Made by a program: the position numbers and the translations under genes. Below the pieces are notes generated by a model. It did not search any database. It was not told the DNA's origin and saw only the letters and a list, made by a program, of their open reading frames with translations. Positions 25,832 to 36,113 of a stretch of DNA of 64,000 bases are shown here, in pieces (position 1 is the stretch's first letter; each line of letters begins with the position of its first letter). This stretch comes from Sipunculus nudus (Eukaryota > Annelida > Sipuncula > Golfingiida > Sipunculidae), in NCBI GenBank assembly GCA_026874595.1, contig CM049314.1, positions 2,131,318 to 2,195,317 of the forward strand. The letters are read 5' to 3'.

Positions 25832-26415
25832 CAAGATGCAAAATTAATGTCCCGGGATTTTAACCATAATCTCGAATTCTAAGAGAAACATTCACTGTTA
25901 TTCGAAGATTGACGGTGTTTTGTGAAATTCGGACCTTGTTTCGTTATATTATTAACTGAATTTTAATATCGATCATGATGTCTTGTCATTTTTAATCCCT
26001 GTCTCATAAAAACGTTACAGCAAAGATTGTAACTCGTGAGCGCCTTTAAAGATATTTACAAACAAATTAAGTTGAAGCAATCAGCCTTCTTGTTTGCTTT
26101 AACCGAGGCAATGCGTGTCTGCAGGCATTTTTTGGTGTCAGTTTTTCTTGTTATTTCATTTCTCTTTACTTTCTTCTGTCCCTGTTAGCTCCAGATCTCC
26201 AATAGGGCAATTTGATGAAAAGCATTTTGTTGAAGGTTTACTCCCTAAAGGATACCGATTTTGTTGATGTCATCAAAATAATAATCACGGTATTTTATTT
26301 AATTTTGTCATGGGTTAGGTAATAGGTTAGCTGGCTGGGAAAAGCTTTGTGTATATCGGGATTACATAAGTGTCGTGAAAATGTTATGCCCTCTGGCTCA
26401 GGAGCTTTCGTTTTT

Positions 26416-27478
26416 TTTAAGCTCAGCTGACTTTCAATTATGCTGTGCCATAGCGATCACCCTTTGTTCTTCCGTCCGACTATTAGCAGGGCACATATCG
26501 TAACTGTAGGTATTGTAAACTGAAGGTAATTGTAGCCTATATTCTCCGTGTTATGGGGCGTGTTTGGGCACCCCAGAATAATTAAAAATGTCACACAAAA
26601 TATCTTGTATCTCCATAATGCATGGCATTCCATAAATCTTGCCTTGAGTATTGATCATGACTAGTTGTCGATTCCCGACAACTACTGGCACTACCTGTTT
26701 TTTTCTATGTTCACATATTTTTTTCCTATATTACAGCAAGGTGTCAGTTTCTAAACTGTAGTTTCATCTACTTTTCTGAAACCTCGTATGTATATTGATC
26801 ATGATTAGTTTTATTATGACTGGTAGCGCCATCTGTATTTTTTTCCCCAATTTTTAACACATTTCCCCCATATCATATAATTCCCAAATTAAAGCTAGTT
26901 GTCGGTTTCTAATCTGTGGGTTCTTCTAGTTTCCTGAAACCTAATATGTTTATTTATCATGAATAGTTTTTTTCCGTTCCCGAAGACTGGTGGCGCCATA
27001 TGGGTTCGTTTATTTTATGAATTTTTTTTTCTATTTTCCACGCATTTTCCCATATATGTTTACACTGCCAAATAACAGATAGAGTTTTATAAGTTCCGAT
27101 CTATAAGGTCAAATCATCCATATTATAGTTCATTATCTGTAGGATTTCTTGTGAACATGATAACCTATATTTGCCCACATATTTGATAGACAAAATGTTT
27201 CAGCCAGTTTTTCAGAATAGTTTGAAAACTGTTGACCTTGGTCTTATTCTTCTCTTGTGCAATCTGTGTAGAAAGTTATGATTAGATTCAGTGTGCATAT
27301 GTGTGGCCCATCACTTACGTAAGGGTCCCTAAAGCTTGTAGTGTCAGAAATTCAAAGGACAAAGTCACATCTGAAGTTAATGTCAATATGGCTTTCAGAT
27401 GATGAAATTTCAGTTTTTAATGTAAAGCAAAAACAGCATGCTGGTCAGCTAAGCGTCATGAACCATGGGTCACTTGTT
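26416..27478. mobile_element. Shorter copy of the TTAGCTCAGCTGAC element family
   Basis: It begins TTAAGCTCAGCTGAC, has ATAGCGATCACCC near the start, and ends GTCAGCTAAGCGTCATGA then ACCATGGGTCACTTGTT. These are the same two termini as the 21278-25452 element. The interior has three degenerate units with TATTGATCATGA and GGTGGCGCCAT. No coding sequence. Confidence 0.8.
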
Positions 27479-27671
27479 TTTAGGTTGCATTGATGTTTCA
27501 TGGGGCCTCTCAGCCGGATAAAATCTGCACGTAAACACATGTGGTTCGACGAATACAGCTATTCTTGGGCCAGGAGGCTAGGAACAAATTAATTGTAAGT
27601 TATGCCTACTTGAACTTTCATTCCGTGTTTAAGAAGCAAAGCGAGACCAATCTGTTTGCTTAACATGCCAT

Positions 27672-27678
<7 letters not shown>

Positions 27679-27722
<44 letters not shown>
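27679..27722. repeat. (TA)n microsatellite
   Basis: About 44 bases of uninterrupted TA, in block 1 upstream of the receptor fragment. Block 2 has a TA-rich element at the comparable place. Confidence 0.97.
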
Positions 27723-27729
<7 letters not shown>

Positions 27730-28524
27730 AGAGGGGAAGACATATCCGTTGTCAGTTATAGAAAAAAATGTTTATATACATACATCTGCAAAGCGAATAT
27801 AGTGCTGCCTGAACTTATCGACAAATCAAATATAGCAACTACTCCCCAAACGTTCTGGAAAAAAATTCAGTTGTGAGTTTACGTTTAACTTCAGCGGAAA
27901 CATATTATTGATGTGAGATAGTTTGTCTTCAAATTGTGAAGTAATTTTATGGTAATAACACCGGCAAGGCCCTGATTATGGAGATTCACTGTGGTTCACC
28001 GTGAATGGTTCATTATGTTGGTGTTTGTGTGGAGTTGGACCTTTCACCTGACGGTGCTTACCGGGGAGGAGATCGTGTGATATTTCAATTGCCCCTGTCG
28101 TCATACGGAGCAAATAAACTATAGATTTGTGATCATAATATAACTAGGAAGTTAAGCTTGAGTAAATCCTTATGTGGTACCTTTGTGATGAGTCATATAA
28201 TCTGTGTCATGCGTCTGTGATAGGCAGTGTTACTGTAGTTAAATTTGATAATTTTGGTGACCCAGCACGCCCGATATATACCGCAACAACAAACACATGA
28301 CGTATAATCAGGTAGCGACACTTCGTTTCTCCTACGAACACGCGCTAACAGGTCACTGAGTGTACTGGGTAACTACAACTAATAAAAAGCATATAAGTCA
28401 ACAACTTGTACTTCTCATAGATGTTTGAATGCCACCTTATATCAAGTTATACCAAAGGGGTAAAGCAAAAGAAACGTGCCGTCTTAGGCATCCCTAAACG
28501 GATATACTGAGGCATATAATATTC

Positions 28525-29071
28525 GTGCAAGTGTGTTCAACCGGCCTTGTTGCAGTTCTAGGGACATCTTTCGTTAGTGATAGCACGGATATAGTGTGGC
28601 TGGGGGATATAGTTCAAGGTGACCCTTACACGGCAATAGACACCAAGTACCGTGTTGAATTTGACACCAGGCTATGTCATAAATGTAAATCTGGTTTTAC
28701 GATATGTTGTCCCAGCATTTACATCTATACTTGGGATATTCGTCCAAAGGACGAATTCAACAGCTTATCGTGCCCGGAAAAGGAAGCAACTTTTACCAAA
28801 AGGACCGATTCTAACAACTTGCGAATTTCTTTGGCAACCGGCTGTGACACGCTTACCCCTAACATATCACGCTGTTCAGGCCATGTCGCTTTTGCCCAAG
28901 CCGTGGCGAAAAGATTCGCGGTGTCATTTGGTTCAAGTGAATCCGAGGCTGGTGTCCATCTTAATTATACACTCGAACTACAAGAGAAGACAAGCGTAGT
29001 TTGTAGGAATATGGTTCCTGGGGTATCAATTATGTGTAATAAAATGAACTATTCATCTGTAGCCATGCCGG
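28525..29071 (+). pseudogene. Receptor copy 1, N-terminal extracellular part (FZ-CCP-TIR receptor family)
   Basis: An open frame of about 183 codons encodes a secreted-type, Cys-rich region: RLCHKCKSGFTICCPSI near residues 49-65, then FNSLSCPEK, ATGCDTL, ISRCSGHVAF and a C-terminal VVCRNMVPGVSIMCNKMNY. I do not recognise the fold. N-glycosylation-type NIS, NYT and NYS triplets are present. The paralogue at 47804 starts with ATG where this copy has GTG, so the start is lost or lies in an upstream exon; a strong signal peptide is not evident. The frame is cut at 29071 by an LTR element. On its far side (34536) the same frame resumes through MPGTL into the Frizzled-like part, so both halves were one continuous coding segment. 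The N-terminal part is also present at 39525-39882. Confidence 0.75.
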
Positions 29072-29555
29072 TGTAATATTGTTGCCCTTTGACCTGGCCA
29101 GGGGTGGGGCATGAACACTGATTGACAGTCAATATAGAGATGCCCCATAGCCAATCACAGGCAGCTAAGGACTTCGCCCTCTGCCCCTCTGGGATAAAAC
29201 CTCCTTGCCCTGGCAATTCCGGTCTCTCTTGGATCATCGAGCAGTGGACCCCTATGCCTGCCCTCTGTGGCAGGCAGAGGGTATATGGCTTCTTTTTCAC
29301 CTTGGGGTTGATTTTACGACAGTGTCGGCTACCCAGGCGAAGAGCCACTCACCACTAAAGAGCGGTCCTTTTATCTAGCCTGGTAAGTATCTTTCTGTTT
29401 CATTAATAAGTTTAGATAATAATATGCAGTCCTGATATTTTGAAGGTTTAGGCTTAAGTTTCATTCCAGTAAAAAAGTGTTATTTTATCTCTTAAATTTG
29501 TGCGAATGCATGTTGCCCAAGCCCAATTTCCTCCCAGAATAAATAAGCAGCTACA
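29072..29555. mobile_element. 5' LTR of a young LTR retroelement
   Basis: It is 484 bases long, starts TGTAATATTG and ends GCAGCTACA. It matches the 3' LTR at 34053-34535 with about seven differences (roughly 98.5% identity by eye). It has a TATA-like GGGATAAAAC at 29191, a splice-donor-like CTGGTAAGTAT with GT at 29383, and AATAAATAAG near the end. The target duplication CCGG lies at 29068-29071 and 34536-34539. Confidence 0.95.
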
Positions 29556-32500
29556 TCTGGCGAGCATGTCATCGGTTGTTACTAACAGCTAGGAGACGAA
29601 TTCTGGTAAATAAATTGCTGATTTTGAGTTAATTCTGGGTTTTTTAGCATCAGTATATACACTTAAGGGGCTTAGGTTGTAAAATTCTGCTAAATAAGCG
29701 ATCTATTCAAATGGAAACATAGTACCAGCTTTAAAAATGCCTGACTTTCATTTCTTAAGGAAATTCCTTTTATTAATTGCATCGTTTGGTAAACTAGAAT
29801 AGGGGCTTTTTATAAATGTAGGCCCGTCTTGGTTTAAAGAACAATGAGCATTATTTTATTTGGAAAGGCTAGTACTACTTTGGATTCCTATTGATAAACC
29901 ATTATAGTAATTTGCTCTTCTTTGGCTATGAAGTGGTGTATACATTATAGAACAGTGTATGCTTCAATAATCATCTTAAAAGCTTAAAATCATTGATAGG
30001 TGTACAGTAATCCCACAATATTGAACCTTTATTTGTACAATTTACAGTAAATACTACGGTTATTGGGAATTTTCATTGTGGATAAACCAGTCATATTAGT
30101 TTTACATTCTTATAAAATGAAAGCCGTAATATCATTATATTTCTAATTACCTCAGTTCTTGTTTGAAATTAAATCCCTCAGTGTTACACTTGAATTGCGT
30201 GTTCTCACTAGGTTATAGAACAAAAATAATAAAAAAAGTGTATAATAATTATTTATATACAAAAATGTGTGACTTTATAAGATGTAAAAGCAAGAGAAAT
30301 AACAGGTGCTGTATGTACCATTATGTGATGTGTGAACAAACTGTGACACGCATCTTCTTATTACATTGGGCATAAGCGTAATCCGCAAATATTTAATGCC
30401 CCCCATGTAAACATGCAGCCAGGCAACTTGTGCCTGCAATTGTATATATGTAATATTTTACATATAATAAATGACCTTTTCTTTGCAAAATTAATCAGTT
30501 GATCAAATTTTATGTATATAAAAACTTTCAGGGCTTGTTGTCAATTAGCTTAATAATATTGAAATGAGAGTAACTGCTTAAATTTTATTATGCATAGCTG
30601 TCTCTTGAATAAAAGTGACATAGCTTCTATTTTGTAAATATGTATAGATGGAACCGTAGACTTGACCATATGTATACTGTTTTACTTTGAATGTACTTTG
30701 TTAGAAACATTAGTTAATACTTGATTATAGTCTAAACTGGATAATCAATAAAGAGTTTATATGCTCCTCTGCCAAATTTAGAATTGTATTGTATAAACCC
30801 TTAAGTGTGTAATACCAAATTTATGCAAGCTATAGAGCCATGGTGTTTATGGTTTGCCTTTAGGTAATCTTAATTACTTGTTACAATTAATTATGAATTC
30901 TGATGTTTAAAATATAACAACTTAAACAGATCAGTACTTAATAATTTAGATCAATCTTTTAAATAGATATTTAGTAATGCTCAGAGGATTACCTCTGAGG
31001 CATGCTCATATTTTATACATTTTGATTAAATTCATTTGTTGATTTTTGACCAAGGAGAAACTGCATTTAATTTTAATACAGTTGTAGACTATTAACTCAA
31101 AGTTATTAAACTTTTCACAAACCATTACTTTTTAATTACATTTTAATTATAACATTTTATTCTAAAATAAAACTTTTACAAACCTAGTTCATTCCAATTG
31201 AAGTGTTTAACACATCTCTACAAAATTAGACAAATGTACAAAAGAAATGGTATTATACTTAAAATTTAATTAAAAGCATCTTATTCTGCCTCACATACTG
31301 CTAGACTAGATATGCATGAGTATTACTTTGAATTTCTCTGGTGAAATTAACTACCTATAGGCTGGATGTAACATGTCTGACACACCTTGAAGGTCTTTTA
31401 TTGGTATTCTATTTGCCTAGATCTCAGCATCTGGCATAGTACCATTTATTCTGCCTCAACTTTGAGAGTTTTACTAGTCGCTTTTTAGGGTTCTCATCCC
31501 GGCATAGTATGAGCTTTTCCTGGTTGAGTTTTTTTAGGTTAGCATATAAGGGCATAAATTATATATCCGTTGCCTTGGGTGATACCCGGCGTGGATGTCC
31601 CTTCTACGCTGTGTTTTGTGCTGGCAAAGTTCCCAGTCGCTTTTTAGGAGATGTTCTCCGGCATTGAAACAATTTTTGCCAGGTGTATGTGGTGTCTGAC
31701 ATGGCTGCATGTCTGCCTTGTGGGTTTTGCGTATCGCCTAGAGAGTTCTCGATTTTGGCAGGGTACCACCTTTCACCTAGAGTATTTTGTATCTGGTATG
31801 GTGGCGCCGCTTGCATAGGATTCTACCTGTCATCATATCTAAACCTAGCTATAGCATCAAACAGCACAAATTTGTCTGTCTTAAGTATTGGGAGTAATTA
31901 AAATAAATTAGAACAGTGTGCATACTTAACACGCCAGTTAAAATGACATCGCTCATTAAGAAGCTTAACTTGTTTAATTAGGTTAATTTCATTGAAATCC
32001 TAACAATAATATTAATAGGTGAGCAACACACCAAAATACTAAATAAGTTGAGTACATACATGAATAAAATGAATAAATAAAGCTAACTTCAGGGTCATGT
32101 CCACAAGCTATATTGCATTTGAGATTAATGATATCTAATATAAATAACAAATCACATATACACTGTTGTGTTTGGGTGAACATTTATTTTGTCACAATAA
32201 TACATATTTCAATGTGGATTTGAGTAAATTAATACTTAGGATGATGTATACTACAAACTAAGTTAACTATTACACATAATCTGAATCTACAGAGCTTAAT
32301 GAAAAATAAATAAACAATGATAAAACTCAGAATGATGATAATGTTGATGATAAAATAATGATGTATAAAAATATAAACAGTAAACTGTAAATGCTAGAAA
32401 TAGATTAAAGAAAGAAACTAATTATTCAAATAAACTAATGAATAGGTAACTAACCCTGATATCTAATTTGAATGTCATATTTACAGATACTTGTAGGGTT

Positions 32501-34052
32501 ATAAACAACTCTGATTTAACAAATTCTTGGGCAGCGCTGCTTTCCATTTTCCCTAAATTAAAGTCATGTATAGGTGTTGTATATTACAGGTAGACTTTCT
32601 TTAACTGACTAAAACAACTGTGCAGTCGTTGAATTATCTGAAGGTATTATTTCATGTATTACTATACTTAAGTTCACCTGTAATAATATAAGGTGATCTT
32701 ACATTTAGCGAGAAATCTCGCTGATACCTGATTAATATTACTTGGTCAGTTGTAGTTCGTATTTTAGCCCAGTGAGAGGGCATGTTTTGGCTGAGCGGGG
32801 CTTAAAATACCGTCTATATTTTGAGGCCAAACAGGGCACAGATTAAATACTGTTTATTAAAAGCTTACCCGAGGGTAATGCATAAACTTCTTAACACTGA
32901 TCAGATGATGATGCAGTGTGCGAGTGAATCTCGCTGTATTATTAGACCAGTGGTCGAAATATTAATTAACCCAGTGAGGGGGCATGTTTCAGCCAGACGG
33001 GGCTTCAAATAAATACCGTTACAGTTGTGAGACAGGGCACAAAGAAAATACTGTCCTTTTAATCTGGTTACTTTTGCCCACCTTGCGTCTTTGGGCTATA
33101 CATGGGTTGAGGACCATAGTTACCCCTAGTTTTATATACTCCATATAAAACGGAGAAATGAGCCCAGATTATGCCTATTGGAGGGTCCCTTTATGTAACC
33201 GTTGTCAATTTTATTTAATAATGTATAGTTGAAAACTTAGATCAAGTGTTTAACTGTTTTAATGTTTTACCAAGGGAGCGCTTATCAGCATTCTTTATGT
33301 TTGATTATGTATAATTTTTTGTGAGAGCTATTTTTTAAATAGTCATGTCTAGGTAATTGTCGCAAAAATTATACTTGTGTCATAAGGATAGATACTGCCG
33401 CTCTTGTATTTTATTTTCAGAGGCTCCATTTTCGCATGAACCAGTTGTCAGCCATCAGTGCAGCCTCCCCAGTGTGGTCCGGCTCAGCTCTTCTGCTACA
33501 GCAAGCTGCAACCTGAGCCAAAATTCCACTACAGCCAGATATTGGACGCTTTTACAAATGCAGAACACCTTGAGTAAATACTGAGGCCTGTGGCGCCACC
33601 AACTGGACTGATATGTTATTAAAACCTATATGGCCACCTGGCTCACTAATGGACTATAACATGAAACAACTTATTGTACCTGGTGCATGTTGAATGTCAG
33701 TGATGTGTCTCTGAATATGTTATATTGTTTTTTAATGTCCAATAAAAATTACACAATCCCTGAACTTTCAAATCAACTATCAGACTGCAAAGTCCCTAAT
33801 CACTGGAGGTACTGTGTGGGGAGGGAACACTCCCTACCCGCTGTTGTAGCATTGGATAAACCTACCTCCCCCCTCCAACATGGGAGTTAGGGGTTGGGTA
33901 GCCGGCTAACAGCCTATACACAGCCTGCCAGCAATGTTTTGGTCATATAAGAAACAAACAAAAGCAAATTCTTCCCTCCACAGGCTAGATATCATGACTG
34001 CTATCGCAAAATTTTCCACTGTAGTGTAAAATTTTCCCTATAGGGGGAGGGA
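29556..34052. mobile_element. Noncoding interior of the LTR element (LARD-type, non-autonomous)
   Basis: About 4.5 kb lies between the LTRs without any gag, protease, RT or integrase motif on either strand; the longest ORFs are about 70-78 codons. A candidate primer-binding site, TGGCGAGCATGTC, starts two bases after the 5' LTR. A polypurine tract, GGGGGAGGGA, abuts the 3' LTR. This is the layout of a large retrotransposon derivative, mobilised in trans by an autonomous partner not in this window. A strong splice-acceptor-like TTGTATTTTATTTTCAG ends at 33420, so a spliced transcript is possible. The element class (Ty3/gypsy or BEL) cannot be assigned without coding sequence. Confidence 0.88.
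32700..33060. repeat. Direct duplication inside the LTR element
   Basis: Two copies share, in order, GCGAG-AATCTCGCTG (near 32708 and 32920), CCCAGTGAGRGGGCATGTTT (32768 and 32970), CGGGGCTT (32797 and 32998) and CAGGGCACA with AATACTGT (32830 and 33034). Copies are about 200 bases apart and clearly diverged. Confidence 0.8.
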
Positions 34053-34535
34053 TGTAACATTCTTGCCCTTTGACCTGGCCAGGGGTGGGGCTTAACACTG
34101 ATTGACAGTCAATATAGAGATGCCCCATAGCCAATCACAGGCAGCTAAGGACTTCGCCCTCTGCCCCTCTGGGATAAAACCTCCTTGCCCTGGCAATTCC
34201 GGTCTCTCGTGGATCATCGAGCAGTGAACCCCTATGCCTGCCCTCTGTGGCAGGCAGAGGGTATATGGCTTCTTTTTCACCTTGGGGTTGATTTTACGAC
34301 AGTGTCGGCTACCCAGGCGAAGAGCCACTCACCACTAAAGAGCGGTCCTTTTATCTAGCCTGGTAAGTATCTTTCTGTTTCATTAATAAGTTTAGATAAT
34401 AATATGCAGTCCTGATATTTTGAAGGTTTAGGCTTAAGTTTCATTCCAGTAAAAAAGTGTTATTTTATCTCTTAAAATTGTGCGAATGCATGTTGCCCAA
34501 GCCCAATTTCCTCCCAGAATAAATAAGCAGCTACA
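34053..34535. mobile_element. 3' LTR of the young LTR retroelement
   Basis: It is 483 bases long, starts TGTAACATTC and ends GCAGCTACA. It is preceded by the polypurine tract and followed by CCGG, the second copy of the target duplication. It differs from the 5' LTR at about seven positions including one single-base deletion. Confidence 0.95.
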
Positions 34536-34539
34536 CCGG

Positions 34540-35650
34540 GAACCCTAGGTTACAGGACTCAGGAAGAGATGGCTTTGAAACTCCAAAGCATGGCCAGAGA
34601 CTGGGTAGCCAAAGCGTCTGTTTGTTACCAACACCCAGTTGCATATGCTTGTCGGGCAGCTGCGCCCGAGTGTAGGAATGGTTTGCGCTATTTTCCATGC
34701 CACCAGATGTGTTATGATCTGATCAGCGGTTGCAAGTCTTTAATGGAAGAGGAACAAGTTACTTCTACCTGTGAAAATTTCCTGAATACCTTGGATTCTA
34801 ACCAGTGTTATTATGAGCCAGTGGAGTGTCCAGACTTATCTGTAATGCACGGTCACGTCTCCATGGTCAATACTTCTGTCAACGACAAAGCTGTTTATTC
34901 ATGCGATGAAGGTTACATTTTAATTGGAAGGTCTGCTCGAACATGTCAAACGGACAGTGGAACGGAAGCGCGCCATACTGTCAAAAAGTTGATTCACCAA
35001 GGAATAATTGTGAACGTATCTGGGTGCCTGTTGGAATTGTATCTGGGCTATTTCTAATAATCTGTTTAATCATTGGAAGAATGATATACCTTAAAAGCAG
35101 ACGCAGATTAATTTCCCCAGACCCACGTCGGTCAGAAACAGAGATAAAGTATGACGCATTTGTGTCTTATAGTTCCATGGATGCTGAATACGTGGAAGAA
35201 GAATTTCGTCGCAAATAAAAAAGGATCCACAGCTGCGCCTGTGTCTGCGCGGGCGTGATTTCCTCCCCGGAGAACGTATCCATGACAACATCCTAAAATC
35301 CATAGAAAAAAGCGCTACGTGTTTGATGATGGTTTCACGGAGTTATGTTCAAAGCGACTGGTGTAAGTTTGAGTTTTCTGTTGCCCACAGTCGCATTATT
35401 GCTGATACACTGCCGTCTTCCTCAAAAGTTTTTTTTTCTTGAGGATCTCCCCACGACAGAACTCCCTTCTGTAGTTAGGACTTACACATACACCTCGACT
35501 TATATCAAGATAAGTGGTCCCAACTTCTGGCAGTGTATAACGGATGCAATATTTCCAGCCAGGGCGGATGTTGGGATTGGCGAAGGGAAATGTTTGTGGA
35601 CAGAAAGTGCCTCGGATGATGTATTTCCTACTAACCCGTATGAAAACTGA
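34540..35650 (+). pseudogene. Receptor copy 1, Frizzled-like CRD, sushi, TM and TIR part
   Basis: From the methionine at 34569, residues 19-80 hold eight cysteines in Frizzled-CRD style (APECRNG, FPCHQMCYDLISGCKSLM). Residues 87 on form a sushi/CCP module (VECPDLS, AVYSCDEGY, ARTCQ). A frameshift near 34945 moves the frame; it continues WNGSAPYC, completing the sushi module. A transmembrane helix follows (VPVGIVSGLFLIICLIIG) and then TIR box 1, YDAFVSYSSMDAEYVEEEF. A stop at 35216 (RRK then TAA) and a second shift precede TIR box 2, LCLRGRDFLPGERIHDNI. TIR continues through SATCLMMVSRSYV to box 3, NFW, at about 35522. Such a protein would bind an extracellular ligand and signal by TIR homotypic contact. 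Two frame breaks and the split by the LTR element make it a pseudogene, unless unseen introns remove them. Confidence 0.85.
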
Positions 35651-36113
35651 CTCGTTCTATCTTGTGATGGATAAACTGACCGTGAGGTAAAGTATAAGAA
35701 AAAATTCAGTGTGGAGATTTTTGCATTAATATATTCAAATGCTGAAATGACATTAAATAGATATATTCTGTGTCTCACGTTCCTTGAGTTTGAAAAAATA
35801 AATGTATGGAATGAATTATATTTAAAGATTATTTTATTAATGTACCAAAGATGGTTTATTATTAAATCTTATTGTATATGTTCTCTCTCGCTCTGTAAAA
35901 TTCACACGGCAGCACTCAGACCAGATGAAATGAAGAGAAGAAACATATAATGGTAACATATCATGTAACAGTAACCTTTAAAGATTATAACTTGCTTAAT
36001 AGTAAGCCGTTAGGGCACCAGGGGGAGCATATACACGTTTTGTATTTTATAGGAATAAAACGCATGTGGCTAGACATTGTTGTGATTTCATTGGCCATCA
36101 TTCATCAACAAAT
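35651..36113. other. Receptor 3' flank and putative gypsy LTR remnant
   Basis: AT-rich flank matching 49260-49610 and 50339-50456 in block 2. It holds the undisturbed TTAA (35996-35999) where block 2 carries a MITE, and a CTCF-like GCACCAGGGGGAGC at 36015-36028. The last ~100 bases probably are the end of an LTR, because a primer-binding-site-like sequence follows. Confidence 0.5.

Larger units (their letters stand above)
20811..28520. repeat. Segmental duplication block 1 (paralogous to 40.04-47.8 kb)
   Basis: Shared landmarks with block 2, in the same order, include: CAATAAAACATTA (20851 and 40073); CAGCTCGTGTGC against CAGCTCGTATGC (21131 and 40261); the junction AATATAACCAATGGTC (25453 and 40399); GACCTGTAAATSGG (25670 and 40912); TTTAAAACATTG (25700 and 40960); CCATAATCTCGA (25863 and 41110); and the receptor upstream region (28120-28340 against 47470-47660). 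Block 1 carries extra insertions at 21278-25452 and 26416-27478. Divergence is moderate, so the event is not recent. Confidence 0.85.

Noticed and set aside
28652-28999. Alternative-frame ORF over the receptor N-terminal part
   Set aside because: The paralogues at 39525 and 47804 conserve the other frame, so this one is a shadow.
29049-29348. LTR-embedded ORFs on both strands (also at 34092-34328)
   Set aside because: They lie wholly in the LTR, appear in both LTRs by duplication and carry no domain.
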